A program made the position numbers and the translations under genes. The notes under the pieces are model-generated. The model was given only the letters and a program-made list of their open reading frames with translations. It made no database searches and was not told where the DNA came from. Shown here piece after piece: positions 1 through 10,990 of a stretch of 34,999 bases of DNA. Location: assembly GCF_030731045.1 (NCBI RefSeq), contig NZ_JAVALS010000021.1:1-34999 (forward strand). The letters are read 5' to 3'. This DNA is from Arthrobacter horti (lineage in GTDB: Bacteria; Actinomycetota; Actinomycetes; Actinomycetales; Micrococcaceae). Within the stretch, counting starts at the first letter, position 1. Each line of letters starts with the position of its first letter.

Positions 1-73
1 CCAGCACGGACTCACCCGCCAACAAGCGGTGATACGCCTCCGCCCGGACCTCCCACGCGATCTTCTTCGCCAC
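1..73 (-). CDS. 5' end of a cut-off gene, possibly a transposase or other HTH protein
   Basis: Only the first 24 codons lie in the window. Reading leftward from a GTG at 73, the peptide begins VAKKIAWEVRAEAYHRL and continues LAGESVL before the edge. A GGAGGG ribosome binding site at 79-84 lies 5 bases upstream of the GTG, which supports a real start. The short basic segment followed by a helix ending in AGES resembles the N-terminus of HTH-containing transposases, but this is a weak impression from 24 residues. An inverted repeat (73-82 and 91-101) covers the ribosome binding site. The rest of the gene is needed to name it. Confidence 0.4.
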   Translation of the reverse strand, partial: MAKKIAWEVRAEAYHRLLAGESVL

Positions 74-181
74 GCACACCCTCCACCATCAGGGTGTTGC
101 GCTAACCTTCTGAACTCGCCCGGCTCTTTCCGGCATCATCTGCACTCTCGCGTGCGCCGCGGGTGGGTCAGGCGCGCGGGC

Positions 182-1735
182 TCAGACCTCGGGCTCCTCG
201 TACTTCGGGAAGACCGGGGCCGGCGCGGGCAGGTCCGTGCCGGCTACCAGGCGGGTGCCCAGGGCGGTGAAGAGGCGGCTCTCCTCCGAGTCCTGGCCCA
301 GGAGGCCCAGAACGGTGCCGGCGGAACCCGGCATCACGGGCTGGCTCAGGATGGCCACCTGGCGCAGCACCTCGAGCGTGACGTACAGGACGGTGTTCAT
401 CCGGGCCGGGTCGGTCTTGCGCAGGACCCACGGCTGCTGCTCGGCGAAGTAGGCGTTGCACTCCCCCAGGACGTGCCACATGGCCTCCAGCGCGCGGGAG
501 AACTGCTGCTCCTCGAACTCGCCGCGGACCGTCTCCAGCAAGCTGTCGGCCTGGGCCAGCATCGCCTGATCGGCGGCGCTGAACTCGCCCGGGGCGGGGA
601 CGGCGCCGTCGCAGTTCTTCGCCACCATGGACAGCGAGCGCTGCGCGAGATTGCCGAAGTTGTTGGCCAGGTCGGCGTTCATCCGGCCCACGATCGCATC
701 GTGGCTGTAGCTGCCGTCGGCGCCGAACGGCACCTCCCGCAGGAAGAAGTAGCGGACCTGGTCCAGGCCGTACTGGGCCACGAAGTCACCCGGGGCCACC
801 ACATTGCCCAGGGACTTGGACATTTTCACCCCGTTGTTGTGCAGGAAGCCGTGGATCATGACGCGCTTGGGCAGCGGGAGCCCGGCGCTCATGAGGAACG
901 CCGGCCAGAAGATGGCGTGGAAGCGGGAGATGTCCTTGCCGATCACGTGGACATCGGCCGGCCAGAAGCGCTGGAACTTCTCCGAGGAGTCGTCCGGGAA
1001 GCCGACGCCGGTGAGGTAGTTCGTCAGCGCGTCCACCCACACGTACATGACGTGCTTGTCATCGCCCGGGACGGGGACGCCCCAGTCGAAGGTGGTGCGG
1101 CTGATGGACAGGTCCTCCAGGCCGCCCTTGACGAAGCTGATGACCTCGTTGAAGCGGCTGCGCGGGTAGCCGAACTCGGGCTGCTCCTCGTAGAGCGCCA
1201 GGAGCTTCTCCTGGTAATTGGAGAGCCGGAAGAAGTAGCTCTCCTCCTCCGTCCAGGTCAGCTCCGTGTCCGTGGTCTTGGAGTAGCGCTTGCCGTCCTC
1301 GCGCAGCTCGGTCTCGTCCTCCCCGTAGAACGCCTCGTCACGGACCGAGTACCAGCCCTCGTACTTGCCGAGGTAGATGTCACCGTTGGCCTCCATACGG
1401 CGCCAGAGGTCCTGACTGGCCGCATAGTGATCCGCGTCCGTGGTCCGGATGAAGCGGTCGTGGCTGATGCCCAGCTCGGCGTGTACGGCCTGGTAGATCT
1501 CCGCATTGCGGTCCACCAGTTCCTTGGGCGTGATGCCCTCCTTCTCGGCGGCCTGCGCGATCTTCATACCGTGCTCGTCCGTGCCGGTCAGGAACATGAC
1601 GTCGAAGCCGTCCAGGCGCTTGAATCGCGCCATGGCGTCGGTCGCGATGTACTCGTAGGCGTGCCCGATGTGGGGCACCCCGTTCGGGTACGTGATGGCC
1701 GTGGTGAGGTAATAGGACGGCTTCTGCTGCGTCAC
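182..1735 (-). CDS. metG: methionyl-tRNA synthetase
   Basis: This cytoplasmic class I aminoacyl-tRNA synthetase charges initiator and elongator tRNA-Met with methionine. The 517-residue protein shows the HIGH signature as PHIGHAYE (residues 21-28), the TGTDEHG segment, and KMSKS at residues 304-308. The insert around [10 protein letters not shown] lacks the zinc-binding cysteines of E. coli MetRS, and there is no C-terminal EMAP/Trbp11 tRNA-binding domain. Both points fit the short actinobacterial form of about 515 residues. The start is GTG with an AGGAG about 10 bases upstream. The gene follows the ABC transporter ATPase by 43 bases on the same strand, so readthrough from that operon is possible. 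No T-box or SAM-type leader is visible in that gap. Confidence 0.97.
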   Translation of the reverse strand: MTQQKPSYYLTTAITYPNGVPHIGHAYEYIATDAMARFKRLDGFDVMFLTGTDEHGMKIAQAAEKEGITPKELVDRNAEIYQAVHAELGISHDRFIRTTDADHYAASQDLWRRMEANGDIYLGKYEGWYSVRDEAFYGEDETELREDGKRYSKTTDTELTWTEEESYFFRLSNYQEKLLALYEEQPEFGYPRSRFNEVISFVKGGLEDLSISRTTFDWGVPVPGDDKHVMYVWVDALTNYLTGVGFPDDSSEKFQRFWPADVHVIGKDISRFHAIFWPAFLMSAGLPLPKRVMIHGFLHNNGVKMSKSLGNVVAPGDFVAQYGLDQVRYFFLREVPFGADGSYSHDAIVGRMNADLANNFGNLAQRSLSMVAKNCDGAVPAPGEFSAADQAMLAQADSLLETVRGEFEEQQFSRALEAMWHVLGECNAYFAEQQPWVLRKTDPARMNTVLYVTLEVLRQVAILSQPVMPGSAGTVLGLLGQDSEESRLFTALGTRLVAGTDLPAPAPVFPKYEEPEV

Positions 1736-1778
1736 GGTGTGGCTTCTCCTGCGGTGCGCTGGCTCGTGAGGGGGTGGA

Positions 1779-2594
1779 TCAGCTGAGCTCGGTCATCGAG
1801 TCGGAGACCCGGATGAGCTCGTGATCGTGGGAGGCCACCAGGACGGAGATGCCGTCCTTGGTGGTGTCCTTGAGGATGCCGATGATCTTGTTGGCGGAGG
1901 TCCGGTCCAGGCTGGCGGTGGGTTCATCCACCACCAGGACGCGGGTGCCGAGGATCAAGGCGCGGGCGATCGCGACGCGCTGGCGCTCACCGCCGGAGAG
2001 CTGCTCCGGGCGGTGCTTGATGCGCTTGCCCAGGCCCACCAGTTCCAGCAGGTTCTTGGCCATCTCGGTGCGCTGCTCCACCTCGCCATCCGGGACGGCG
2101 GGCAGCAGCACGTTCTCCAGCGCGCTCATGCCCTCGATCAGGGCGCCACCCTGGTCGACGTAACCGATGAGCGCACGACGGCGGTCGGCCACCTCGTCGT
2201 CGTCCATCGTGTCGAGCGGGGCGTCCTCCCAGAAGACGCGGCCGGCGGTGGGCAGCGTCAGGCCCGCGCTGACCGTCAGGATGGAGGTCTTGCCGGAGCC
2301 GGAGCGCCCGGCGACGCAGTGCATCTCACCGGCGCCCAGTTCGAGGCCGAAGTCCTCCACCACGCTGACGCGCTCGGCGCCGTTGCGCTCCCCGCCATAG
2401 CGGATGGTGATGTTCTCCAGGCGCAGCGGGGTCTCGTGATCCGCCACCTTGATGATGGTGTTGGCGCGCGTCTGAAGCTCTGCGGCGTCCCCTACGGGCT
2501 GCTCCGCGGTCATCGTGTTCTCCTGCTCGTCCTGAGTCTGGGAACCGCGCTCTTCGGCGCGGCGGTTCTTCCGGGATTCGGGTTCAGTGGTCAT
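1779..2594 (-). CDS. ABC transporter ATP-binding protein, MacB/LolD type
   Basis: This is the nucleotide-binding subunit of an ABC transporter whose membrane partner is encoded immediately upstream. The protein of about 271 residues has Walker [11 protein letters not shown]-loop YVDQGG, signature [14 protein letters not shown], Walker [13 protein letters not shown] and the H-loop histidine in ASHDHE. These are the features of the MacB/LolD/FtsE group that works with FtsX-type permeases. The start chosen is the ATG at 2594, which overlaps the permease stop as ATGA and implies translational coupling. An in-frame ATG at 2513 has a better AGGAG upstream and would remove a charged 27-residue N-terminal extension, so the true start is uncertain. 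The substrate cannot be read from the sequence. Confidence 0.93.
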   Translation of the reverse strand: MTTEPESRKNRRAEERGSQTQDEQENTMTAEQPVGDAAELQTRANTIIKVADHETPLRLENITIRYGGERNGAERVSVVEDFGLELGAGEMHCVAGRSGSGKTSILTVSAGLTLPTAGRVFWEDAPLDTMDDDEVADRRRALIGYVDQGGALIEGMSALENVLLPAVPDGEVEQRTEMAKNLLELVGLGKRIKHRPEQLSGGERQRVAIARALILGTRVLVVDEPTASLDRTSANKIIGILKDTTKDGISVLVASHDHELIRVSDSMTELS

Positions 2595-5386
2595 CGAATG
2601 ATCCTTGTCGCGACGGGGACCCACACCACGACGGCGAGCAGGCCGGCCAGGCCTGCCCAGACGGCCGCGTAGGGGGCGAGGAAAATGCCGAGGAGCGCGG
2701 CGCCGAGCACGCCGATGGGCAGTGCGTAGAGGCCTACGAGCGCGTGCTCGAAGAAGCGGACCTGCTTGAGCATGTCCGGGTTCCAGCCCATGGCGTTCAG
2801 GACACCGATCTGGTCCCGCTTGGCCGTGAGCTCGAAGCGTCCGGTGACGATGGTGAGGAACATCCCCACCGCGGTGCCGGCCAGCGCCAGGATGATGGCC
2901 GGCAGCACGATGCTCGCGGCGGCCACGCCACCCAGTGCCGATGCACCCGCTGCACGCGGGATGTCCACCAGGACGGAGACCAGGGCGCCGACGGCCGCGG
3001 CGAACACACCGACCGCGACGGCGAGCGAGAGTGTGTTGAAGCGGTGCGTCTTCAGCTGACGGTTGGCGAAGGTCAGCGGGGAGTCGATCGCGATGAGACG
3101 CGAGTCGTCCACGGCCTCCTGGTCCACCACGTGCTTGTGCCGCAGCTGATGCACGGCGAGCCAGGCGGCGGCCGCGTAGATCGCCAGCACCAGGACCGAC
3201 ACGACGACCGTGGCCACGTTCCAGCTGATCAGGCTCAGGATGAGGCCGACGGCGGCGAGGGCCGCGGCGCCCACCGCGAACTCCTGCAGCACCCAGCGGC
3301 GGATCTGCTTCTGGTTCCAGCCCATGGCCCGCAGGATCCCGGCGTCGCCGCGGCGCTTGCGGATGTAGCTGACGGTGGAGGCCGCCGTCAGGAGGGTGGC
3401 GCCGAGCAGCGCCAGGAAGAGCAGCATGATGTTGGTCCCGGACAGGGAGCTCGTCACGGCGGCGGCGGCATCCTGACGGACCCACGACTGCTGGACGGTG
3501 CCGAGCGCCTGGTCCGCACCGGAGGAGTCCTTGCTGTACCCGGGGACGAAGATGTTCGCGTCCTCACGGGCGGAGCCGGAGACGATCGTGGCGCGCAGGC
3601 CGAGGGCACGGATCTGGTCGGCCAGCTTGGCGATGTCGCCGCCGGCTTCCCGCCAGCCGCCCTGCGCCTTGGCACGGACGCGGATGGCGTCCACGACGTC
3701 GGCGTCCTTGGTGTAGCCGCGGGCGGCGGCCAGGCCGTAGTAGTCGGTGATGGCACCCGCGGACTGGCTGACCAGTCCGGTGGCGCTCAGGCCCGGCTTC
3801 AGTTCGGTCGGCGTGACGCCGTTGCCCTGGGCGTCCTTGGTCAAGGTGAAGGGCACCGGATCGTAGCCGCCCAGCGGCAGACGGTTGATGTCACCGGCGG
3901 CCTTCTGGACCTGGGTGGGGTCGAAGGTGCCGTAGACCATGGGTAGCGGGGTGGCCTTGGCATCGCCGCGGGCCAGGTCCTTGCGGTAGGACCGTTCCTG
4001 CACGGGGGTGCGCTGGGCCTGGTCCACGGTGCTGCCGTCCATGGCACGCACCGGGAGGCCGTTGATGGTCACCCAGTCGCCGGGATTCGCCTGCTTCTTC
4101 TCGGAGCCGTTGGCCTCGGTCCCGGCGGAGCCGTACTGCGGGGCGGCAGCGAACTGGGTGCTCCAGGTGGCCGGGTCGTACAGGCCCGCGGCGAAGCTGG
4201 AGGTTGCGCCCAGGAGATCGGAGTGGTCGGTGCCACCCGGCCACTGCAGCACGAACGGGGACTTGGAGACGAACGGCACGTAGCTGCTGCCGAGGTCCTT
4301 GGAGACCGTCCCGATCTCCTTGACCACCTTGCCGGAGTCGTCCAGCTGTTCGATCTTGACGCTGTACTTCACGGAGAGGCTGGTCCCCTGACGGACGATC
4401 AGCGGGATCGCCTGGGAGTCCGGGGTGAGCTGCTTGTCACGGACGCTGGCCTCGTACTGCATGAGCATGGGGGCCCAGTACTTCAGACGCACGCCGAGGA
4501 AGTCGGGGCCGTCCTGGATGTCCTCCTGGGACATGCCGGAGGAGAGCTTCTCCTGGAAGAAGCGGCCGATGGCGCCGGCGTTGCGGCCGTCCACGGGCGG
4601 AGCCTTCTCCAGCGGATTCAGGAAGTCGCCGGCGGAGCCGAGGAGCGCGTGCTCGGCCACCGGGTCGATGGCGACCACGGACTCACTGATCTCCGGGGCC
4701 AGGGGCAAGGAGATGTTCGCGTTGAAAAGTGTGTGGGTGGAGCTGCCGGCCGGGGACGGGAACTTGATGCCCGACTCGCCCTGGGGCGCCTCGATCTGCA
4801 CGGAATTGCCGCCGGCCACGGTGGTCTGGACGATCTTCGCCTTGCCCAGCGTGCCCTCGCCCACCGTGCTGAAGAGCTGCCGCTCGGTCTTGCCGTCGGA
4901 GCTGGTGGCACTGGCCGTGATCCGGTACCGGGTGGGGTTGTCGTTGAGCACGGAGTTGGGCTGCGGCCACTTGGAGCCGTCCGTCGCCCCCGGGGTGCTG
5001 GTCTGCTGGAGTCCGACGAGGCCCTGGTTGTAGCCCAGGTAGTCCTCGGCCCGAAGCTGCGGGGCCTCGAGGTTCTGTGTCACGCGGGAGACCAGCGAGA
5101 TGGGGGCCGCGACGGCGGTGCCGCTCATCTGACGGATCTTGTCCAGCTGGTCGAAGCTGATGCCGCCCTGCCCGGTGACGATGTCCGGCTGCATGAGCTT
5201 GTCCTCGCTCTTGCCCGGAGCCTGCACCAGGATGTCGTAGAGACCACGTGAATTCTGATCCACGGTCTTGACCAGGGCGGCCTGCGAGCCGGTCTGGACC
5301 AGAATGGACAGTGCCATGGTGATGATCAGGACAGTCGCGGTCAGCAGCAGCACTCGGCTTCTGATGAACCGTTCAACGGCGTTCAT
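2591..5386 (-). CDS. ABC transporter permease with two FtsX domains and a large extracytoplasmic domain
   Basis: This 931-residue integral membrane protein is the permease of the exporter whose ATPase follows with a 4-base overlap. The first transmembrane helix is at about residues 13-33. A very large extracytoplasmic region of roughly 600 residues follows, with the composition of a MacB periplasmic-core-type domain. The first FtsX bundle starts near residue 650. Two cytoplasmic loops carry related motifs, AMGWNQKQ near residue 686 and AMGWNPDM near residue 864, so there are two homologous FtsX units in one chain. The start is the ATG at 5386 with an AGGAG 5 bases away. The open frame continues upstream, but those residues look non-coding. 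Such systems export lipoproteins, peptides or antibiotics, or transmit envelope signals. The substrate here is unknown. Confidence 0.9.
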   Translation of the reverse strand: MNAVERFIRSRVLLLTATVLIITMALSILVQTGSQAALVKTVDQNSRGLYDILVQAPGKSEDKLMQPDIVTGQGGISFDQLDKIRQMSGTAVAAPISLVSRVTQNLEAPQLRAEDYLGYNQGLVGLQQTSTPGATDGSKWPQPNSVLNDNPTRYRITASATSSDGKTERQLFSTVGEGTLGKAKIVQTTVAGGNSVQIEAPQGESGIKFPSPAGSSTHTLFNANISLPLAPEISESVVAIDPVAEHALLGSAGDFLNPLEKAPPVDGRNAGAIGRFFQEKLSSGMSQEDIQDGPDFLGVRLKYWAPMLMQYEASVRDKQLTPDSQAIPLIVRQGTSLSVKYSVKIEQLDDSGKVVKEIGTVSKDLGSSYVPFVSKSPFVLQWPGGTDHSDLLGATSSFAAGLYDPATWSTQFAAAPQYGSAGTEANGSEKKQANPGDWVTINGLPVRAMDGSTVDQAQRTPVQERSYRKDLARGDAKATPLPMVYGTFDPTQVQKAAGDINRLPLGGYDPVPFTLTKDAQGNGVTPTELKPGLSATGLVSQSAGAITDYYGLAAARGYTKDADVVDAIRVRAKAQGGWREAGGDIAKLADQIRALGLRATIVSGSAREDANIFVPGYSKDSSGADQALGTVQQSWVRQDAAAAVTSSLSGTNIMLLFLALLGATLLTAASTVSYIRKRRGDAGILRAMGWNQKQIRRWVLQEFAVGAAALAAVGLILSLISWNVATVVVSVLVLAIYAAAAWLAVHQLRHKHVVDQEAVDDSRLIAIDSPLTFANRQLKTHRFNTLSLAVAVGVFAAAVGALVSVLVDIPRAAGASALGGVAAASIVLPAIILALAGTAVGMFLTIVTGRFELTAKRDQIGVLNAMGWNPDMLKQVRFFEHALVGLYALPIGVLGAALLGIFLAPYAAVWAGLAGLLAVVVWVPVATRIIR

Positions 5387-5494
5387 TGCGCTCCTGGGCT
5401 GAGAGAGGCACCGGGACATGCTCCGGGGGCATGGCTGTGCATCGCTCGAGGTGGGGGGTGTACCAAGACTTCGGGCCGATCTGCCGACCGCTGC

Positions 5495-5521
5495 GGCGCA
5501 AAAAGCGCCGTAACTATTGTA
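5495..5521 (-). promoter_or_regulatory. candidate promoter and palindrome upstream of the ABC transporter operon
   Basis: On the minus strand a TACAAT -10-like hexamer (5516-5521) precedes a perfect 5-bp inverted repeat with a 5-base spacer, GGCGC-TTTTT-GCGCC (5495-5509). Transcription would begin at or next to this repeat, leaving an untranslated leader of about 120 bases. No good -35 is seen. The repeat could be an operator or a 5' hairpin. Confidence 0.4.
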
Positions 5522-5542
5522 GGCAGACCGGCCCGGATTCAC

Positions 5543-5559
5543 GGGACCGACAGGGTCCC
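5543..5559 (-). terminator. short hairpin downstream of serA
   Basis: GGGACC and GGTCCC form a 6-bp stem with a 5-base loop, 15 bases past the serA stop. There is no U-tract, so termination is only possible, not demonstrated. Confidence 0.4.
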
Positions 5560-5573
5560 ATGCCGTCTTGGTG

Positions 5574-7169
5574 TCAGGACTCCAGGTCGACCTCGCGCAC
5601 GGCGATGGCACCGACACCGGCCTTGATGGCGTCCAGGACCTGCTGGGGGACGGAGGAGTCCACCGTCAGCAGTGCCATGACATCGCCGCCCTCGGAACGG
5701 CGTGCCACCTGCATGCCACCGATGTTGATGTTGTTCATGCCCAGAATGTGGCCGATCGTGCCCACCACACCCGGACGGTCCTGGTAGCTGACCACGATCA
5801 GGTGCTCGGTGATCGGGATCTCGACGTCGAAGCCGTTGACGCTCACGAGCTTCTCCACCTGCTTGGGGCCGGTGAGGGTGCCGGCAACGGTGATCTGCGA
5901 ACCGTCGCTCAGGGCGCCGCGCAGCGTCAGGACGTTGCGGTAGTCCTCGGCCTTCTCGGTGGTGATCAGACGGACGTTGATGCCGCGCTGCTCGGCGATG
6001 ACCGGCGCGTTGACGTAGGAGACCTGCTCCGAGACGACGTCGGCGAAGATGCCCTTGAGCGCGGAGAGCTCCAGGACCTTCACGTCCAAGGCGGCGATCT
6101 CGCCGGCCACCTCGACGTCGATCTGCGTGACCGAGTCGTGGGTGAGGGCGGTGAAGACACGGCCGAGCTTCTCGATGAGCGGGATGCCCGGGCGGATGTC
6201 GGAGTGGATGACGCCGCCGGCCACGTTCACGGCGTCCGGGACGAGCTCGCCGGCCAGGGCGAGACGCACGGACTTGGCGACGGAGATGCCGGCCTTCTCC
6301 TGTGCTTCGGCGGTGGAGGCGCCCAGGTGCGGGGTCACCACGACGTTGTCCAGGCCGAAGAACGGCAAGTCCGTGGAGGGTTCCTTGGCGAAGACGTCGA
6401 TGCCGGCTCCGGCGATCTTGCCGGCCACGAGGGCCTCGTGCAGGGCCGCCTCGTCCACCAGGCCGCCGCGGGCGACGTTGACGACGTAGGCGGTTTCCTT
6501 CATCTTCTCGAACGCCTCGGCGCCGAGCATGCCGACCGTTTCCGGGGTCTTGGGCATGTGGATCGTGATGAAGTCGGACTGGGCCAGCAGCTCGTCCAGG
6601 GTCACGAGCTTCACGCCGAGCTGAGCGGCACGGGCGGAGGTGACGTAGGGGTCGTAGGCCAGGATCTCGGTGCCGAACGCCTGGAGGCGGGCGGCGACGA
6701 GGGCGCCGATGCGGCCGAAGCCGATGATGCCGATCTTCTTCTCGAAGAGCTCAGTGCCGGAGTACTTGGAGCGCTTCCACTCCCCCGCCTTGAGGGCGCC
6801 GCACGCCTGCGGGATGTGGCGGGCCAGGCTGAGGATGTGGCCCACGGTCAGCTCCGCGGCGGAGATGATGTTGGAGGTGGGCGCGTTGACCACCATGACG
6901 CCGGCCTGGGTGGCGGCCTTGATGTCCACGTTGTCGAGGCCGACGCCGGCACGGGCGATGACCTTGAGGTTCGGGGCCGCGGCGATCGCTTCGGCGTCAA
7001 CCTGGGTGGCGGAGCGGACCAGGATGGCGTGTGCATCGGCCAGTGCGGGCAGCAGCTGGGAGCGGTCGGCACCGTCGGTCTGGCGGATCTCGAAATCCGG
7101 TCCCAGAGCCGCCACGGTGGCAGGCGATAGTTCTTCGGCAATGAGTACTACGGGCTTGGTGTCTGTCAC
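5574..7169 (-). CDS. serA: D-3-phosphoglycerate dehydrogenase
   Basis: This cytoplasmic enzyme oxidises 3-phosphoglycerate to 3-phosphohydroxypyruvate with NAD+, the first step of serine synthesis. At 531 residues it is the long form found in mycobacteria and related actinobacteria. It has a substrate-binding region, a Rossmann fold with IIGFGRIGALVA (from about residue 148), the catalytic arginine in NVARGGLVDE and the catalytic histidine in TPHLGAS. An allosteric substrate-binding (ASB) domain and a C-terminal ACT domain (about 460-531, containing DRPGVVGTIG) follow. The ACT domain implies feedback inhibition by serine. The start is GTG with GAGG upstream. The gene lies about 190 bases downstream of ilvC on the same strand, behind a strong hairpin, so it may have its own promoter. 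Confidence 0.97.
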   Translation of the reverse strand: MTDTKPVVLIAEELSPATVAALGPDFEIRQTDGADRSQLLPALADAHAILVRSATQVDAEAIAAAPNLKVIARAGVGLDNVDIKAATQAGVMVVNAPTSNIISAAELTVGHILSLARHIPQACGALKAGEWKRSKYSGTELFEKKIGIIGFGRIGALVAARLQAFGTEILAYDPYVTSARAAQLGVKLVTLDELLAQSDFITIHMPKTPETVGMLGAEAFEKMKETAYVVNVARGGLVDEAALHEALVAGKIAGAGIDVFAKEPSTDLPFFGLDNVVVTPHLGASTAEAQEKAGISVAKSVRLALAGELVPDAVNVAGGVIHSDIRPGIPLIEKLGRVFTALTHDSVTQIDVEVAGEIAALDVKVLELSALKGIFADVVSEQVSYVNAPVIAEQRGINVRLITTEKAEDYRNVLTLRGALSDGSQITVAGTLTGPKQVEKLVSVNGFDVEIPITEHLIVVSYQDRPGVVGTIGHILGMNNINIGGMQVARRSEGGDVMALLTVDSSVPQQVLDAIKAGVGAIAVREVDLES

Positions 7170-7233
7170 CGGTGACCTCTTTGTGGCGATCGATACTGCA
7201 GTGGCATTTCTCAGGTGTCCTGAGCACGGAGCC

Positions 7234-7262
7234 GCCGGGCCCGCACAGTGTGCGGGCCCGGC
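7234..7262 (-). terminator. strong GC hairpin between ilvC and serA
   Basis: GCCGGGCCCGCAC and GTGCGGGCCCGGC form a perfect 13-bp stem with a 3-base loop, about 100 bases past the ilvC stop. There is no U-tract on the minus strand. It probably terminates or attenuates ilv transcription before serA, and may also act as an RNA end-protecting structure. Confidence 0.6.
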
Positions 7263-7312
7263 GCCGTTGCTTCACACGCCTGATTCCGAGAGTACTTTCC
7301 CGGATCGGCGTG

Positions 7313-7331
7313 TCGGGAATCGGATTCCCGA
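7313..7331. promoter_or_regulatory. perfect palindrome in the ilvC-serA gap
   Basis: TCGGGAATCGGATTCCCGA consists of two 9-base arms that are exact reverse complements around one central base. It lies 29 bases past the ilvC stop and about 140 bases before the serA start. Its size and symmetry are typical of a repressor-dimer site, but it could also fold as a 7-bp hairpin with a 5-base loop and help end the ilvC message. Confidence 0.4.
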
Positions 7332-7359
7332 TTGTGAAGAGGCCCTAAGGCCGGGGTTC

Positions 7360-8947
<1,588 letters not shown>

Positions 8948-8949
8948 GC

Positions 8950-10839
8950 TCAGTCCTCTTCTTCCCACTCGGGGGTCATGTTCCGGGCGACCTGGATCTG
9001 GTCGTTGCTGACGCCCGCGGGCACCATGGGCCAGACCATGGAGTTGGGGCTCACCACGAAGTCGATCACCACGGGGCGGTCGTTGATCTCGAGCGCCTTC
9101 TGGATGGTGGCGTCGATGTCCTCTTCGCGTTCGCAGCGCAGGGCGGCGCAGCCGTAGGCGTCGGCCAGCTTGACGAAGTCCGGGATGCGGACGGTGTCAT
9201 GCCCGGTGTTGAGGTCCGTGTTGGAGTACCGGCCCTCGTAGAACAGGGTCTGCCACTGGCGGACCATGCCCAGCGAGGAGTTGTTGATGATCGCGACCTT
9301 GATCGGGATGTTGTTCAGCGCGCAGGTGGCGAGTTCCTGATTGGTCATCTGGAAGCAGCCGTCGCCGTCGATGGCCCAGACCACGCGGTCCGGGTTGCCC
9401 ACCTTGGCGCCCATGGCGGCGGGCACGGAGTACCCCATGGTGCCGGCGCCACCGGAGTTCAGCCAGGCGTGGGGACGCTCGTACTTGACGAACTGCGCGG
9501 CCCACATCTGGTGCTGGCCGACGCCCGCCACGTAGATGCCCTCGGGGCCGGTGAGCTCACCGATCCGCTTGATGACGCGCTGCGGGGCGATCAGACCGTC
9601 CTCAGGCTCGGTCCAGCCCAGCGGGTAGGTGTCCCGCAGATTGCCCAGGAACGCCCACCAGGCGCCCAGGTCCGGCTTGCCGGTGGCCTCGAACTGAGCG
9701 GCGAGGACCTCGGTCAGCTCCGGGATGATCTCCTTGACACTGCCCACGATCGGCACATCGGCCACGCGGTTCTTGGAGATCTCGGCCGGGTCGATGTCCG
9801 CGTGAATGACCTTGGCGTGCGGGGCGAAGCTGCTGAGCACTCCGGTGACGCGGTCGTCGAAGCGGGCACCGAGGGTGATGAGCAGATCGGACTGCTGCAG
9901 CGCGGTGACGGCGGAGACGTTGCCGTGCATACCGGGCATGCCGACGTGCTGCGGGTGGGAGTCCGGGAAGGCGCCCTTGGCCATCAGCGTGGTCACCACG
10001 GGGGCGCCGCTGAGCTCGGCGAGTTCCTTCAGCTCTTCACAGGCGTGGGCCTTGACCACACCGCCGCCCACGTAGAACACGGGCTTCTTGGCCGCGGAGA
10101 TGAGCTTGGCGGCCTCGCGCAGCTGCTTGCTGTGGCCTCGCAGCACGGGACGGTAGCCCGGGATGTCGATCCTGGGCGGCCAGGAGAAGAGGGTCTTGGA
10201 GACCTGGGCGTCCTTGGCCACGTCCACCAGGACCGGGCCGGGACGGCCGGTGGAAGCCAGGTGGAAGGCCTCAGCCATGACGCGCGGGATGTCGTCGGCG
10301 TTCGTGACCAGGAAGGAGTGCTTCGTGATCGGCAGCGTGATGCCGACGATGTCCGCTTCCTGGAAGGCGTCACTGCCGATCACGGCACTGGAGACCTGGC
10401 CCGTGATGGCCACCATGGGCACGGAGTCCATATGGGCGTCCATGATGGCGGTGACCAGGTTGGTGGCGCCAGGCCCGGAGGTGGCGATGCAGACGCCCAC
10501 CTCTCCCGTGACCATGGCGTAGCCCTGCGCGGCGTGGCCGGCTCCCTGCTCGTGACGGACCAGAATGTGGTTCAGACTGGAAGCCATCAGCGGGTCATAG
10601 GTGGGCAGGATGGCACCACCGGGCAAACCGAAGACATCCTTCACGCCGAGTTCTTCGAGCGATCGGACGAGTGATTGCGAGCCGGTCATCTCCGTTGGGG
10701 GTACAACGTTGTTCGGCCCGAGGACAGGAGAGAGGGACACTGCCTCATCGGCAGCGGCGACGGCGCGCTCGGACTTCTCCGCGTTCTTCGCGGACTTTGC
10801 AGCCAACAGCGTGGGGCTGATGGGCGATCCTTTGCTCAT
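8950..10839 (-). CDS. ilvB: acetolactate synthase large (catalytic) subunit
   Basis: This thiamine-diphosphate enzyme condenses pyruvate with pyruvate or 2-oxobutyrate, the committed step of branched-chain amino acid synthesis. It acts in the cytoplasm with IlvN. The 629-residue protein contains GLPGGAILP, the catalytic glutamate in [14 protein letters not shown] (E97), a central FAD-binding region, and the C-terminal ThDP/Mg motif starting [12 protein letters not shown] and ending near NNSSLGM. The first 50 residues, before MTGSQSLV, form an Ala/Ser-rich extension that is outside the catalytic fold. The ATG at 10839 is kept because AGGAAG lies about 7 bases upstream, while the ATG at residue 51 has no suitable site. 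Expression should depend on the leader and terminator immediately upstream. Confidence 0.98.
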   Translation of the reverse strand: MSKGSPISPTLLAAKSAKNAEKSERAVAAADEAVSLSPVLGPNNVVPPTEMTGSQSLVRSLEELGVKDVFGLPGGAILPTYDPLMASSLNHILVRHEQGAGHAAQGYAMVTGEVGVCIATSGPGATNLVTAIMDAHMDSVPMVAITGQVSSAVIGSDAFQEADIVGITLPITKHSFLVTNADDIPRVMAEAFHLASTGRPGPVLVDVAKDAQVSKTLFSWPPRIDIPGYRPVLRGHSKQLREAAKLISAAKKPVFYVGGGVVKAHACEELKELAELSGAPVVTTLMAKGAFPDSHPQHVGMPGMHGNVSAVTALQQSDLLITLGARFDDRVTGVLSSFAPHAKVIHADIDPAEISKNRVADVPIVGSVKEIIPELTEVLAAQFEATGKPDLGAWWAFLGNLRDTYPLGWTEPEDGLIAPQRVIKRIGELTGPEGIYVAGVGQHQMWAAQFVKYERPHAWLNSGGAGTMGYSVPAAMGAKVGNPDRVVWAIDGDGCFQMTNQELATCALNNIPIKVAIINNSSLGMVRQWQTLFYEGRYSNTDLNTGHDTVRIPDFVKLADAYGCAALRCEREEDIDATIQKALEINDRPVVIDFVVSPNSMVWPMVPAGVSNDQIQVARNMTPEWEEED

Positions 10840-10900
10840 CGGACTCTTCCTCGTTGGTGCCCCTCGCGGGGCGCTTTACATGGATGACTGGCCGTGCTGC

Positions 10901-10942
10901 CAAATAAAAAAACCCCTCAGCCGTGAGGCTCTGCGAGGGGTT
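10901..10942 (-). terminator. intrinsic terminator of the ilvBNC attenuator
   Basis: On the minus strand AACCCCTC (10935-10942) pairs with GAGGGGTT (10911-10918), with an inner AGCC/GGCT helix. The stem runs into a T-rich tract (TTTTTTTATTT). It lies between the leader peptide stop (10971) and the ilvB start (10839), the position expected of an attenuator terminator and not of a normal operon end. Confidence 0.85.
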
Positions 10943-10990
10943 GCGCGTGACGTACCGTTACCAGCTTGGCTTATGCCACGCGCTTGGTAA
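10943..10990 (-). promoter_or_regulatory. competing leader RNA pairings of the ilv attenuator
   Basis: Two pairings overlap in the leader transcript. In the first, GCGCGTG (leader codons 12-14, 10977-10983) is complementary to CACGCGC (10943-10949), which abuts the terminator stem. In the second, TTACCAAGC (10982-10990) can pair, with one bulge, with GCTGGTAA (10958-10965). They share bases and cannot both form, as expected of ribosome-position-dependent attenuation. The exact antiterminator needs folding analysis. Confidence 0.5.

Noticed and set aside
1736..1778. Riboswitch or T-box in front of metG
   Set aside because: The gap to the upstream ABC gene is only 43 bases, too short for such an element.
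29..1786. 585-codon plus-strand open frame opposite metG
   Set aside because: It is an antisense shadow of metG caused by high third-position GC. It has low-complexity Arg/Gly/Ala/Val/His-rich sequence, no ribosome site and no family features. The same reasoning removes the long frames at 5568-7130, 6670-8553 and 8932-10674.
2595..3485. Extension of the ABC ATPase frame upstream of 2594
   Set aside because: It is Arg/Gly/Pro-rich sequence antisense-like to codons of the permease in another frame. The ATP-binding domain is complete without it.
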